A stretch of 64,000 nucleotides of DNA from Hanleya hanleyi (GCA_036873755.1 JAVTVY010016153.1:1-64000); one strand, 5' to 3'. Shown: positions 10,987-43,066, counted from the stretch's first letter. Numbers and translations: made by a program. Notes: generated from the letters alone by a model not told the origin.

Positions 10987-11489
10987 CAGTCATGGATAAG
11001 TATGGGTACAGTCATGGATAAGTATGGTTACAGTCATGGATAAGTATGGGTACAGTCATGGATAAGTATGGGTACAGTCATGGATAAGTATGGGTACAGT
11101 CATGGATAAGTATGGGTACAGTCATGGATAAGTATGGGTACAGTCATGGATAAGTATGGTTACAGTCATGGATAAGTATGGGTACAGTCATGGATAAGTA
11201 TGGGTACAGTCATGGATACGTATGGGTACAGTCATGGATAAGTATGGATACAGTCATGGATAAGTATGGTTACAGTCATGGATAAGTATGGGTACAGTCA
11301 TGGATAAGTATGGGTACAGTCATGGATAAGTATGGTTACAGTCATGGATAAGTATGGGTACAGTCATGGATAAGTATGGTTACAGTCATGGATAAGTATG
11401 GGTACAGTCATGGATAAGTATGGGTACAGTCATGGATAAGTATGGGTACAGTCATGGCTAAGTATGGTTACAGTCATGGATAAGTATGG
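10987..11489. repeat. 22-bp satellite, right block (about 23 copies)
   Basis: Continuation of the same array to the right of the 1.2-kb element. It ends near 11,489, where unique sequence begins. The three blocks sum to about 39 units. Confidence 0.95.
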
Positions 11490-29402
<17,913 letters not shown>

Positions 29403-29782
29403 CTGAAAAACACAAACAGGACAAAACTAGAGGTTCCGCTTTGATGATGATCCTTGTGTTATCGCTCTGGCATGAAGTCTGTGCTGGTTGTTTTTTTAGC
29501 AAAAATGTAAGTCTCCCTCAATCTCCCACCTTTCCTTGAGTGGAAGGTGCTATAAAATAAATGTGGCAATAAGTATCCAAACTCCACATCTGGCGTAACA
29601 TTTACGTTTGGTGAAATTCTGTCCAATGAAGCTTCCATCCAAGAATATGCACGGTTTTCTTAAGAGACTTGATTGGGGTTGTATTTTTTCTTAGGTAATT
29701 TGTTTGGGGTTGGGGTTATGAGTAATAGATGTAGGCTCGGGATTTGATTATTATGGCCTGATAAGATTTGGCCGTTTGAGCC

Positions 29783-30380
29783 ATTACTAAACCGAGTTCA
29801 TGGCATAAGTGGATATAGGGGACACTTCGGATAGTGTCATATCCCAAGTGTAGCCTCGCGTAACCTCGTGACATCTTCTGACAAATTTTGGATGGGAGCT
29901 GGAGTGGAGGGCAGCTTTAAGTTATGATTTTGTGGGTGGTGCACATATTGTTGTTCCAGAATTCAGCAGTCCGGTCCTACTCCAAAAATAGGGAACTTAT
30001 GTCCCATTCAGGAAATCAGTTCCCAAATCAGGAAACCTACTGTCTGTTTCCTGATTTGGGAACTTGCAAAGATTTTCTGTTTAGGAAAAAATTGTTGACT
30101 TCCCTGATTTGGAAAGGGTCTCCTAGTTCCCTGATTAGGGAACAGGCCGAAAGTTCCCTATAAATAGGAAACAGACCCAGGTTTCCTGGTCAGGCATTTT
30201 CAGTGGATGGGGTTTATGTGGATTGTCAGTTTGTTTATCCCACCCATCCCTCACATTATATGAAGATATGACTGACTTAATTGCTGCCTCAGACTCGACA
30301 TGCCATTTGTTCCGTTACTAAACCGAATTCAAGGCAGGAATGGAGATAGGGGACACTTCAGATAGTGTCAGGACAGGCGG
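29783..30380. repeat. Direct repeats flanking a cluster of short palindromic motifs
   Basis: A ~60-bp block with TACTAAACCGA(G/A)TTCA and GGGGACACTTC(G/A)GATAGTGTCA occurs at about 29,786-29,850 and 30,315-30,380. Between them (29,965-30,190) the word TTCCC(T)GATTTGGGAAC and its parts recur many times in both orientations. Family unknown. Confidence 0.55.
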
Positions 30381-33300
30381 ACAGCACAAAATTATTCCAA
30401 TATGCCTCCCCTCTATTCAGAGGAATTTTGAACATTACTAGTCATTAGGAGCTAAATTGTATACCCAGTAATGCACATGGAAGTCTAATTAGACATCTGA
30501 AGAGAGGCTTACAGTAAAATGACCATTACCATGGCAACTTGTACAACAATTCCTATTAATTAGTGTACATCTATCTGTACATGGGCCATGCACAGCAACA
30601 TACATGTAGCTAAGCCCATCAAAAACAATATTTATCAGGTTTATGTGGAAAATATCTTCCATGGAGATTTGTTTATATTAGATTTGATCTTGATAGTAGG
30701 AAACTTAAAATATACATGAATGTCCTCAGGACAAACATGCAAATGACATTAAAGATGAGCATGTACAAAGTAACCAAGGATTAATACATTAGCATGACAT
30801 ATTCAGCATTAGAAGCCAAACCAGGTCCAGGGGTTGAAATGTTAAAAAAAACAACAAATACATGAGAAGTACAATTTCTGCCGGTATCCTCCCAACAGTA
30901 GCCAGTCCATCATTCTTGAAAATTGCAAGGGTGCTAAAAATTGCCCTCCTCAGAACTGAGAGAAGTGCAAATCACATTCCTTAAAATAACACTCCTCAAA
31001 TACATGAGGGTCGTTCAAACCATACTATTTGAAGTCTAAAATTACCTTATAAATAGGAAAACTGAACATATTTTATTCGACCACCATTTCACGGCCTGAT
31101 TCATCATATTTGGTTCTAATATCCGATGCAGTCACCAATATTCCAACGAATAAATGTTGAGAGTTGAACGCTCGCACCTGCCATAATGCATGTATAGCAA
31201 CAGTTTCTAAAATTCTTTGATTTTTGCTCTCGGGTCTGCAAACATGTGCTTCGCAATTCGCTTAAACTGTTGCTATACAGTACATTAAATATGATTGTTT
31301 CCCTGTTTCCTGCTGTAACCTGCCAATCATATAGGCCGTTGCGTAGAGCAAGGAATGGGGCATTGCCCCATATGTCATCGGAACTTGTGCAGTTGCTCAA
31401 ACTGAGTTGATGTGTTCGTGGCAAGTTTGTTTCAGTTCATATCTGAATTGAGTACAGTTATTCGTGCCCCTCTGTCCGCTTTTACAGGCGCTGAGGGGCG
31501 TGATTGCGCTTTTTAGAAATGACAGACTGAGTAGCCTGAACACACCAAATGATACAAAATAAAAATGTTGCTTTTCTGTTCTGTAATATGGCATAAATAT
31601 GGAAAAAGATCCAGACTAGCTTAATAGCATGTCTAATTAATAATGTATTAATTAATCTGTTGGCGGTTTCCTGCCTTCAGTTTGAAGATTTTTGAGCAAT
31701 TGATAGTGTATTAACCATGAAATAAAAGTAGTCACTTGAGACAGGTACTTATTTTTCTATCGGTCTCATGCAAAAATACCTGTCAGAGACAGGTGGACAT
31801 CACTCAAATCGAGAAGATTTAAACCAAAACCAAACCAAAATCCAGGAGATTGAACAAACACGACCAGAGACTTTACCATCTGTCTGACTATCGAACATGT
31901 CCGGGTAGTCAGGGCCTGATCTAGGTCATTTTTTGAGCCCATTATAACAGGTTTGGGCACCCAAATGAAGAAATATATACATATATTTCTTTAGCAAACT
32001 TCCAATCCGAACACCCTGAAATTAACCAATACTAAAGCAAGTAATGTTGCTAAATTTGAAGTTGTCAGGCTGTATTTAGACCATTTAATAATCCCAGAGC
32101 TTTCATGGGCTTTGACAGTCCCACTCTGCAATGCGCAGTCCTTGCGTTTGGAGGTGAGCGATCGCTCTCGCGCACCATCGCTCACCTAAATCATATCCAA
32201 CTTCCAAGGTACACTGTTTTTCGCGCACCTAGATTCAGCAGATTAAATATAGAAATAAGTAGGCTGTGTCTGCTAATGGCCTTATTATTAAATGAACGGA
32301 CAGTTGGTGTTAATTTTGCGAACTCTTCCACACTGAAAATCACTGTGAGAATAAACTGAAATGCCTTTAATAAATTTTAATCAGCAAAACGATCGCCGTC
32401 AATTCCAGCGCGGCCATAATTTCTTCGCCTGTTTGACAATCGGTAGTCTCTTGCACAGGCTATTCCTAGCATGGGATCGTGCAATATTTGCCACGTGCGC
32501 GGAGAGCGGACAACAATGGCGGTAACTGCAGCAAATCTTCCTTGAACAAGTTGAAGCAGTTGACGAAGTTTTCCAAGAAAGGTAGAAGATTTACACATCA
32601 TTATCAGCACACAGAGCCTGTAGTCAGTAGGATGTCAATACTCTTGGGCAATATTGAACTGGGACTCGTCTGATCATTCGCCAACCATTCTTCTCATTCA
32701 CTTAAATACTATCGGCCGATTATTTTCGAGAACCTCCACGGATACTGCTCTTCGCGCATGATTGGTTCCGACGAGTATTATATGCAGAGTGAGCTTGCTC
32801 AATCTTCTGGTACGTACTACCCACTGGTGACTGTTGAAATCTTCATCACTTTTGATATTGACTTGTTTAAATTGAAATAGAATAATTTATTTTTATTAAT
32901 TTTTCGTTTGAAAATAAATTGAAAAATAAAATAATTTAATCAAAAATATAATATGGTAGGTTAAACAATTAAAACAAAATCACTCCCCTCACGGAATTTG
33001 GGAGAGCGATTTTCAGCTCTCGTATTAGCTCTCCTCGGTTAACTTAGGTACACTTTTTTTAGCTCACCATCTTTTTACAAAAGACAAGGACTGAATGCGT
33101 ATGGTCTAGATCAGGCTGTGGTAGTGAATGTCCAAGTACACAAACTACAGTCAAACCTCTGACTATTTGAACTGTCTAGCAGACTTGCATTCACTGCTGC
33201 AACCAGGTTCAATTCTCATGTTCAGCAGTCCATGTGCTTTACCAATAAACTGTTACGATGTCGAGTAAGGTAAATGTTGCATCTACATGAACATGTACAG

Positions 33301-33454
33301 TTAAGCATACTCTAAATCATGTAAATTCAAGAGAAATGTATTATTTTCTAAAAGGTAATAATATACATGTACACATCATTAATATTTTCTAAAAGATAAT
33401 ATACATGTACCCATCATTTCCAGATAACTTCTAGATCTATGGGGTTTGATCATT
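30381..33454. other. Unassigned DNA between FAM135 and the 31-bp satellite
   Basis: AT-rich. A short palindrome lies at about 32,152-32,185 (GGTGAGCGAT...ATCGCTCACC). The FAM135 first exon(s) and CYP51 last exons would be expected between 29.4 and 51.2 kb, but I found neither here. Confidence 0.45.
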
Positions 33455-36400
33455 TACTAGGGTGTACATGTAGTAGCCTTCACTGGCTGCTGTGTGGATG
33501 GTACATGTAGTAGCCTTCACTGGCCACTGTGTGGATGGTAGTGGCCTTCACTGGCTGCTGTGTGTGTGCTAGTAGCCTTCACTGGCCACTGTGTGAGTGC
33601 TAGTAGCCTTCACTGGCCACTGTGTGGATGGTAGTAGCCTTCACTGGCTGCTGTGTGTGTGCTAGTAGCCTTCACTGGCCACTGTGTGGATGGTAGTAGC
33701 CTTCACTGGCCACTGTGTGTGTGCTAGTAGCCTTCACTGACCACTGTGTGTGTGTGTGCTAGTAACCTTCACTGGCCACTGTGTGGATGGTAGTAGCCTT
33801 CACTGGCCACTGTGTGGATGGTAGTAGCCTTCACTGGCCACTGTGTGTGCGCTAGTAGCCTTCACTGGCCACTGTGTGTGTGCTAGTAGCCTTCACTGGC
33901 CACTGTGTGGATGGTAGTAGCCTTCACTGGCCACTGTGTGTGTGCTAGTAGCCTTCACTGGCCACTGTGTGGATGGTAGTAGCCTTCACTGGCCACTGTG
34001 TGGATGGTAGTAGCCTTCACTGGCTGCTATGTGTGGTAGTAGCCTTCACTGGCCACTGTGTGGATGGTAGGAGCCTTCACTGGCCACTGTGTGTGTGGTA
34101 GTAGCCTTCACTGGCCACTGTGTGGATGGTAGTAGCCTTCACTGGCCACTGTGTGGATGGTAGTAGCTTTCACTGGTCACTGTGTGTGTGGTAGTAGCCT
34201 TCACTGGCCACTGTGTGGATGGTAGTAGCCTTCACTGGCCACTGTGTGTGTGGTAGTAGCCTTCACTGGCTACTGTGTGGATGGTAGTAGCCTTCACTGG
34301 CCACTGTGTGGATGGTAGTACCTTTCACTGGCCGCTGTGTGTGGTAGTAGCCTTCACTGGTCAGTGTGTGTGTGGTAGTAGCCTTCAATGGCCACTGTGT
34401 GGATGGTAGTAGCCTTCACTGGCCACTGTGTGGATGGTAGTAGCCTTCACTGGCCACTGTGTGGATGGTAGTAGCCTTCACTGGCCACTGTGTGGATGAT
34501 AGTAGCCTTCACTGGCCACTGTGTGGATGGTAGTAGCCTTCACTGGCCAGTGTGTGGATGGTAGTAGCCTTCACTGGTCACTGTGTGGATGGTAGTAGCC
34601 TTCACTGGCCACTGTGTGGATGGTAGTAGCCTTCACTGGCCGCTGTGTCGATGGTAGTAGCCTTCACTGGCCGCTGTGTGTGGTAGTAGCCTTCACTGGC
34701 CACTGTGTGGATGGTAGTAGCCTTCACTGGTCACTGTGTGGATGGTAGTAGCCTTCACTGGCCACTGTGTGGATGGTAGTAGCCTTCACTGGCCACTGTG
34801 TGGATGGTAGTAGCCTTCACTGGCCACTGTGTGGATGATAGTAGCCTTCACTGGCCACTGTGTGGATGGTAGTAGCCTTCACTGGCCACCTTCACTGTGT
34901 GTGGATGGTAGTAGCCTTCACTGGCCACTGTGTGGATGGTAGTAGCCTTCACTGGCTGTGTGTGGTAGTAGCCTTCACTGGCCGCTGTGTGTGGTAGTAG
35001 CCTTCACTGGCCACTGTGTGGATGGTAGTAGCCTTCACTGGTCACATGGTAGTAGCCTTCACTGGCCACTGTGTGGATGGTAGTAGCCTTCACTGGCCAC
35101 TGTGTGGATGGTAGTAGCCTTCACTGGCCACTGTGTGGATGAGTAGCCTTCACTGGCCACTGTGTGGATGGTAGTAGCCTTCACTGGCCACTGTGTGGAT
35201 GGTAGTAGCTTCACTGGTCACTGTGTGTGTGGTAGTAGCCTTCACTGGCCACTGTGTGTGGTAGTAGCTTTCACTGGCCACTGTGTGTGGTAGTAGCCTT
35301 CACTGGCCGCTGTGTGTGGTAGTAACCTTCACTGGCCACTGTGTGTGGTAGTAGCCTTCACTGGTCACTGTGTGTGTGGTAGTAGCCTTCACTGGTCACT
35401 GTGTGTGTGGTAGTAGCCTTCACTGGCCACTGTGTGTGGTAGTAGCTTTCACTGGCCGCTGTGTGTGGTAGTAGCCTTCACTGGTCACTGTGTGTGTGGT
35501 AGTAGCCTTCACTGGTCACTGTGTGTGTGCTAGTAGCTTTCACTGGCCACTGTGTGGATGGTAGTAGCTTTCACTGGCCGCTGTGTGTTGTAGTAGCCTT
35601 CACTGGTCACTGTGTGTGTGGTAGTAGCCTTCACTGGCCACTGTGTGTGGTAGTAGCTTTCACTGGCCGCTGTGTGTGGTAGTAGCCTTCACTGGTCACT
35701 GTGTGTGTGGTAGTAGCCTTCACTGGCCACTGTGTGCTGGTAGCTTTCACTGGCTACTGTGTGGGTGGGGGGTAGCCTTCACTGGTCGCTGTGTGTGGTA
35801 GTAGCCTTCACTGGCCACTGTGTGGGCAGTAGTAGCCTTCACTGGTCGTTGTGTGTGGTAGTAGCCTTCACTGGTCACTATGTGTGTGATAGTAGCCTTC
35901 ACTGGCCACTGTGTGGTGGTATCTTTCACTGGCCACTGTGTGGGTGGGTGGTAGCCTTCACTGGTCGCTGTGTGTGGTAGTAGCCTTCACTGGTCACTGT
36001 GTGGGCAGTAGTTGCCTTCGCTGGTCGCTGTGTGTGGTAGTAGCCTTCACTGGCCACTATATGTGTGGTAGTAGCCTTCACTGGCCACTGTGTGGTGGTA
36101 GCTTTCACTGGCCACTGTGTGGGTGGGTGGTAGCCTTCACTGGTCGCTGTGTGTGGTAGTAGCCTTCACTGGTCACTGTGTGGTGGTAGCTTTCACTGGC
36201 CACTGTGTGGTGGTAGCTTTCACTGGGCACTGTGTGGGTGGGTGGTAGCCTTCACTGGTCGCTGTGTGTGGTAGTAGCCTTCACTGGTCACTGGGTGGGC
36301 AGTAGTAGCCTTCACTGGTCGCTGTGTGTGGTAGTAGCCTTCACTGGCCACTGTGTGGTGGTAGCTTTCACTGGCCACTGTGTGGGTGGGTGGTAGCCTT

Positions 36401-37054
36401 CACTGGTCGCTGTGTGTGGTAGTAGCCTTCACTGGTCACTGGGTGGGCAGTAGTAGCCTTCACTGGTCGCTGTGTGTGGTAGTAGCCTTCACTGGTCACT
36501 GTGTGGGCAGTAGTTGCCTTCGCTGGTCGCTGTGTGTGGTAGTAGCCTTCACTGGCCACTATATGTGTGGTAGTAGCCTTCACTGGCCACTGTGTGGTGG
36601 TAGCTTTCACTGGCCACTGTGTGGGTGGGTGGTAGCCTTCACTGGTCGCTGTGTGTGGTAGTAGCCATCACTGGTCACTGTGTGGGTGGTGGTAGCCATC
36701 ACTGGTCACTGTGTGGGTGGTGGTAGCCATCACTGGTCACTGTGTGGGTGGTGGTAGCGTTCACTGGCCGATGTGTGTGGTAGTAGCTATCACTAGTCAC
36801 TGTGTGAGTGGTGGTAGCATTCACTGGCCGCTGTGTGTGGTAGTAGCCTTCACTGGTCACTGTGTGGGTGGTGGTAGCGTTCACTGGCCGCTGTGTGTGA
36901 TAGTAGCCTTCACTGGTCACTGTGTGGGTGGTGGTAACCTTTACTGGCCACTATGTGGATGGTAGTAGCCTTCGATGGTCGTTGTGTGTGGTAGTAGCAT
37001 TCACTGGTCACTATGTGGGTGGTACTTAGCGTTCACTGGCCGCTGTGTGGGTGC

Positions 37055-37775
37055 ACAGGCCCGTAAAATAAGAGTTTTGGGGGGTGTGGGCGGTGGTATA
37101 AGGGTGTAGTGTCGAAATATGGGGTCTCTATATATAACCCCATGCTTTATATAAATCCACATCATGGTGTGAAATGAATTTTGGGTGAATCGGGAAATAA
37201 ACGGTTTACCGCCAAACAAAATGCATCAGCATATTCTACAAGTATCGCTGTATATATTCCCGTCGTCAAATTAGTAAATTTGTGCAATTTTGTACCTTTG
37301 CCGGGCGATTCAAAATCCAACGTAACTGTCCATCCATCTAGGAATAGTTAGATTATGGCGGGCTTCGTTCTCAATTCTGATTGGTCAGTCGCGACACGCC
37401 TCCGGCAAGAAAGGTCACACACTGATCAGCTGTCGCGACTGATCAATCAGAATTAAGAACGAAGCCCGCCATAATCTAACTGTTCCTAGATGAAAGGACA
37501 GTTACGTTGGATTTTGAATCGCCCGGCAAAGGTACAAAATTGAACAAATTTACTAATTTGACGACGGGAATATATACAGTGATACTTGTAGAATATGCTG
37601 ATGTATTTTGTTTGGCGGCGAACTGTTTATTTCTCGATTCACCCATAGTCCGTTTCACACCTTGATGTGGATTTATATGAAGCATGGGGTTATATATAGA
37701 GACCCCGTATTTCGACACTTCACCCTAATACCACCGCCCAACCCGCCCCAAAAAACTCTTGTTTTGCGGGCCTGT
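37055..37775. mobile_element. Fold-back element in satellite, copy 1
   Basis: Starts ACAGGCCCG and ends CGGGCCTGT; the two arms (~330 bp each) are imperfect inverted copies meeting near 37,420. GTGTGGGTG on both sides (37,045-37,053 and 37,776-37,784) could be a 9-bp target-site duplication, as for Mutator-like elements, although the flank is itself satellite. No transposase. Confidence 0.8.
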
Positions 37776-38343
37776 GTGTGGGTGGTAGTAGCTTTCGCTG
37801 GCTGCTGTGTGTGGTAGTAGCATTCATTGGCCACTGTGTGGGTAGTAGTAGCCTTCACTGGCCACTGTGTATGGTAGTAGCCTTCACTGGTCGCTGTGTG
37901 TGGTAGTAGCCTTCACTGGTCGCTGTTTGTGGGAGCAGCCTTCACTGGCCACTGTGTGTGGTAGTAGCCTTCACTGGTCGCTGTGTGTGGTAGTAGCCTT
38001 CACTGGCCACTGTGTGTGGTAGTAGCACTTCACTGGCCACTGTGTGGGTGGTAGTAGCCTTCACTGGCCACTGTGTGGGCAGTAGTAGCCTTTACTGGCC
38101 GCTGTGTGGTGGTAGTAGCCTTCACTGGCCTTTGCGTGGTGGTAGTAGACTTCACTGGCCACTGCGTGTGGTGGTAGCCTTCACAGGCCGCTGTGTGGGT
38201 GGTGGTAGCCTTCACTGGCCGCTGTGTGGTGGTAGTGGCCTTCACTAACCGATGTGTGTGGCGGTAGCCTTCACTGGCTGCTGTGTGTGGTCGTAGTAGC
38301 CTTCATTGGCCACTGAGTTGATCTTTGATCTTAAAATAATTTG

Positions 38344-38670
38344 ACCACTGAGAACGAAGCCTGCCATAATCTAACTGTTCCTAGATGAAAGGACAGTTAC
38401 GTTGGATTTTGAATCGCCCGGCAAAGGTACAAAAGTGAACAAATTTACTAATTTGACGACGGGAATATATACAGTGATACTTGTAGAATATGCTGATGTA
38501 TTTTGTTTGGCGGCAAACCGTTTATTTCTCGATTCACCCAAAGTCAGTTTCACACCTTGATGTGGATTTATATGAAGCATGGGGTTATATATAGAGACCC
38601 CGTATTTCGACACTTCACCCTAATACCACCGCCCAACCCGCCCCAAAAAACTCTTGTTTTGCGGGCCTGT
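38344..38670. mobile_element. Half fold-back element in satellite, copy 1
   Basis: Only the right arm of the fold-back is present, from GAACGAAGCCTGCC to GCGGGCCTGT. It directly follows the block TTGATCTTTGATCTTAAAAT, which at 43,760-43,789 marks the true right border of the satellite. Confidence 0.75.
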
Positions 38671-41449
38671 GTGTGGGTGGTAGTACATTGTAGCTTTCGC
38701 TGGCCGCTGTGTGTGGTAGTAGCATCATTGGCCACTGTGTGGGTGGTAGTAGCCTTCACTGGCCACTGTGTGTGGTAGTAGCCTTCACTGGTCGCTGTGT
38801 GTGGTAGTAGCCTTCACTGGTCGCTGTTTGTGGGAGCAGCCTTCACTGGCCACTGTATGTGGTAGTAGCCTTCACTGGTCGCTGTGTGTGGTAGTAGCCT
38901 TCACTGGCCACTGTGTGGATGGTAGTAGCCTTCACTGGCCACTGTGTGGATGGTAGTAGCCTTCACTGGCCACTGTGTGGATGGTAGTAGCCTTCACTGG
39001 CCACTGTGTGGATGGTAGTAGCCTTCACTGGCCACTGTGTGGATGGTAGTAGCCTTCACTGGCCAGTGTGTGGATGGTAGTAGCCTTCACTGGTCACTGT
39101 GTGGATGGTAGTAGCCTTCACTGGCCACTGTGTGGATGGTAGTAGCCTTCACTGGCCGCTGTGTCGATGGTAGTAGCCTTCACTGGCCGCTGTGTGTGGT
39201 AGTAGCCTTCACTGGCCACTGTGTGGATGGTAGTAGCCTTCACTGGTCACTGTGTGGATGGTAGTAGCCTTCACTGGCCACTGTGTGGATGGTAGTAGCC
39301 TTCACTGGTCACTGTGTGGATGGTAGTAGCCTTCACTGGCCACTGTGTGGATGGTAGTAGCCTTCACTGGCCACTGTGTGGATGGTAGTAGCCTTCACTG
39401 GCCACTGTGTGGATGGTAGTAGCCTTCACTGGCCACTGTGTGTGGTAGTAGCTTTCACTGGCCACTGTGTGTGGTAGTAGCCTTCACTGGCCGCTGTGTG
39501 TGGTAGTAGCCTTCACTGGCCACTGTGTGGATGGTAGTAGCTTTCACTGGCCGCTGTGTGTGGTAGTAGCCTTCACTGGTCACTGTGTGTGTGGTAGTAG
39601 CCTTCACTGGCCACTGTGTGGATGGTAGTAGCTTTCACTGGCCGCTGTGTGTGGTAGTAGCCTTCACTGGTCACTGTGTGTGTGGTAGTAGCTTTCACTG
39701 GCCACTGTGTGTGGTAGTAGCTTTCACTGGCCGCTGTGTGTGGTAGTAGCCTTCACTGGTCACTGTGTGTGTGGTAGTAGCCTTCACTGGTCACTGTGTG
39801 TGTGGTAGTAGCCTTCACTGGCCACTGTGTGTGGTAGTAGCTTTCACTGGCCGCTGTGTGTGGTAGTAGCCTTCACTGGTCACTGTGTGTGTGGTAGTAG
39901 CCTTCACTGGTCACTGTGTGTGTGCTAGTAGCTTTCACTGGCCACTGTGTGGATGGTAGTAGCTTTCACTGGCCGCTGTGTGTTGTAGTAGCCTTCACTG
40001 GTCACTGTGTGTGTGGTAGTAGCCTTCACTGGCCACTGTGTGTGGTAGTAGCTTTCACTGGCCGCTGTGTGTGGTAGTAGCCTTCACTGGTCACTGTGTG
40101 TGTGGTAGTAGCCTTCACTGGCCACTGTGTGCTGGTAGCTTTCACTGGCTACTGTGTGGGTGGGGGGTAGCCTTCACTGGTCGCTGTGTGTGGTAGTAGC
40201 CTTCACTGGCCACTGTGTGGGCAGTAGTAGCCTTCACTGGTCGTTGTGTGTGGTAGTAGCCTTCACTGGTCACTATGTGTGTGATAGTAGCCTTCACTGG
40301 CCACTGTGTGGTGGTATCTTTCACTGGCCACTGTGTGGGTGGGTGGTAGCCTTCACTGGTCGCTGTGTGTGGTAGTAGCCTTCACTGGTCACTGTGTGGG
40401 CAGTAGTTGCCTTCACTGGTCGCTGTGTGTGGTAGTAGCCTTCACTGGCCACTATATGTGTGGTAGTAGCCTTCACTGGCCACTGTGTGGTGGTAGCTTT
40501 CACTGGCCACTGTGTGGGTGGGTGGTAGCCTTCACTGGTCGCTGTGTGTGGTAGTAGCCTTCACTGGTCACTGTGTGGTGGTAGCTTTCACTGGCCACTG
40601 TGTGGTGGTAGCTTTCACTGGGCACTGTGTGGGTGGGTGGTAGCCTTCACTGGTCGCTGTGTGTGGTAGTAGCCTTCACTGGTCACTGGGTGGGCAGTAG
40701 TAGCCTTCACTGGTCGCTGTGTGTGGTAGTAGCCTTCACTGGCCACTGTGTGGTGGTAGCTTTCACTGGCCACTGTGTGGGTGGGTGGTAGCCTTCACTG
40801 GTCGCTGTGTGTGGTAGTAGCCTTCACTGGTCACTGGGTGGGCAGTAGTAGCCTTCACTGGTCGCTGTGTGTGGTAGTAGCCTTCACTGGTCACTGTGTG
40901 GGCAGTAGTTGCCTTCGCTGGTCGCTGTGTGTGGTAGTAGCCTTCACTGGCCACTATATGTGTGGTAGTAGCCTTCACTGGCCACTGTGTGGTGGTAGCT
41001 TTCACTGGCCACTGTGTGGGTGGGTGGTAGCCTTCACTGGTCGCTGTGTGTGGTAGTAGCCATCACTGGTCACTGTGTGGGTGGTGGTAGCCATCACTGG
41101 TCACTGTGTGGGTGGTGGTAGCCATCACTGGTCACTGTGTGGGTGGTGGTAGCGTTCACTGGCCGATGTGTGTGGTAGTAGCTATCACTAGTCACTGTGT
41201 GAGTGGTGGTAGCATTCACTGGCCGCTGTGTGTGGTAGTAGCCTTCACTGGTCACTGTGTGGGTGGTGGTAGCGTTCACTGGCCGCTGTGTGTGATAGTA
41301 GCCTTCACTGGTCACTGTGTGGGTGGTGGTAACCTTTACTGGCCACTATGTGGATGGTAGTAGCCTTCGATGGTCGTTGTGTGTGGTAGTAGCATTCACT
41401 GGTCACTATGTGGGTGGTACTTAGCGTTCACTGGCCGCTGTGTGGGTGC

Positions 41450-42170
41450 ACAGGCCCGTAAAATAAGAGTTTTGGGGGGTGTGGGCGGTGGTATAAGGGT
41501 GTAGTGTCGAAATATGGGGTCTCTATATATAACCCCATGCTTTATATAAATCCACATCATGGTGTGAAATGAATTTTGGGTGAATCGGGAAATAAACGGT
41601 TTACCGCCAAACAAAATGCATCAGCATATTCTACAAGTATCGCTGTATATATTCCCGTCGTCAAATTAGTAAATTTGTGCAATTTTGTACCTTTGCCGGG
41701 CGATTCAAAATCCAACGTAACTGTCCATCCATCTAGGAATAGTTAGATTATGGCGGGCTTCGTTCTCAATTCTGATTGGTCAGTCGCGACACGCCTCCGG
41801 CAAGAAAGGTCACACACTGATCAGCTGTCGCGACTGATCAATCAGAATTAAGAACGAAGCCCGCCATAATCTAACTGTTCCTAGATGAAAGGACAGTTAC
41901 GTTGGATTTTGAATCGCCCGGCAAAGGTACAAAATTGAACAAATTTACTAATTTGACGACGGGAATATATACAGTGATACTTGTAGAATATGCTGATGTA
42001 TTTTGTTTGGCGGCGAACCGTTTATTTCTCGATTCACCCATAGTCCGTTTCACACCTTGATGTGGATTTATATGAAGCATGGGGTTATATATAGAGACCC
42101 CGTATTTCGACACTTCCCCCTAATACCACCGCCCAACCCGCCCCAAAAAACTCTTGTTTTGCGGGCCTGT
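41450..42170. mobile_element. Fold-back element in satellite, copy 2
   Basis: Near-identical to 37,055-37,775 at an offset of 4,395 bp, with the same flanking satellite. It was copied by the higher-order duplication and is not an independent insertion. Confidence 0.85.
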
Positions 42171-42739
42171 GTGTGGGTGGTAGTAGCTTTCGCTGGCTGC
42201 TGTGTGTGGTAGTAGCATTCATTGGCCACTGTGTGGGTAGTAGTAGCCTTCACTGGCCACTGTGTATGGTAGTAGCCTTCACTGGTCGCTGTGTGTGGTA
42301 GTAGCCTTCACTGGTCGCTGTTTGTGGGAGCAGCCTTCACTGGCCACTGTGTGTGGTAGTAGCCTTCACTGGTCGCTGTGTGTGGTAGTAGCCTTCACTG
42401 GCCACTGTGTGTGGTAGTAGCCTTCACTGGCCACTGTGTGGGTGGTAGTAGCCTTCACTGGCCACTGTGTGGGCAATAGTAGCCTTTACTGGCCGCTGTG
42501 TGGTGGTAGTAGCCTTCACTGGCCTTTGCGTGGTGGTAGTAGACTTCACTGGCCACTGCGTGTGGTGGTAGCCTTCACAGGCCGCTGTGTGGGTGGTGGT
42601 AGCCTTCACTGGCCGCTGTGTGGTGGTAGTGGCCTTCACTAACCGATGTGTGTGGCGGTAGCCTTCACTGGCTGCTGTGTGTGGTCGTAGTAGCCTTCAT
42701 TGGCCACTGAGTTGATCTTTGATCTTAAAATAATTTGAC

Positions 42740-43066
42740 CTGCCTGAGAACGAAGCCTGCCATAATCTAACTGTTCCTAGATGAAAGGACAGTTACGTTG
42801 GATTTTGAATCGCCCGGCAAAGGTACAAAAGTGACCAAATTTACTAATTTGACGACGGGAATATATACAGTGATACTTGTAGAATATGCTGATGTATTTT
42901 GTTTGGCGGCAAACCGTTTATTTCTCGATTCACCCAAAGTCAGTTTCACACCTTGATGTGGATTTATATGAAGCATGGGGTTATATATAGAGACCCCGTA
43001 TTTCGACACTTCACCCTAATACCACCGCCCAACCCGCCCCAAAAAACTCTTGTTTTGCGGGCCTGT
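42740..43066. mobile_element. Half fold-back element in satellite, copy 2
   Basis: Counterpart of 38,344-38,670 in the second higher-order copy. The junction differs by a few bases (TTGACCTGCCTGAG here, TTGACCACTGAG in copy 1). Confidence 0.75.
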
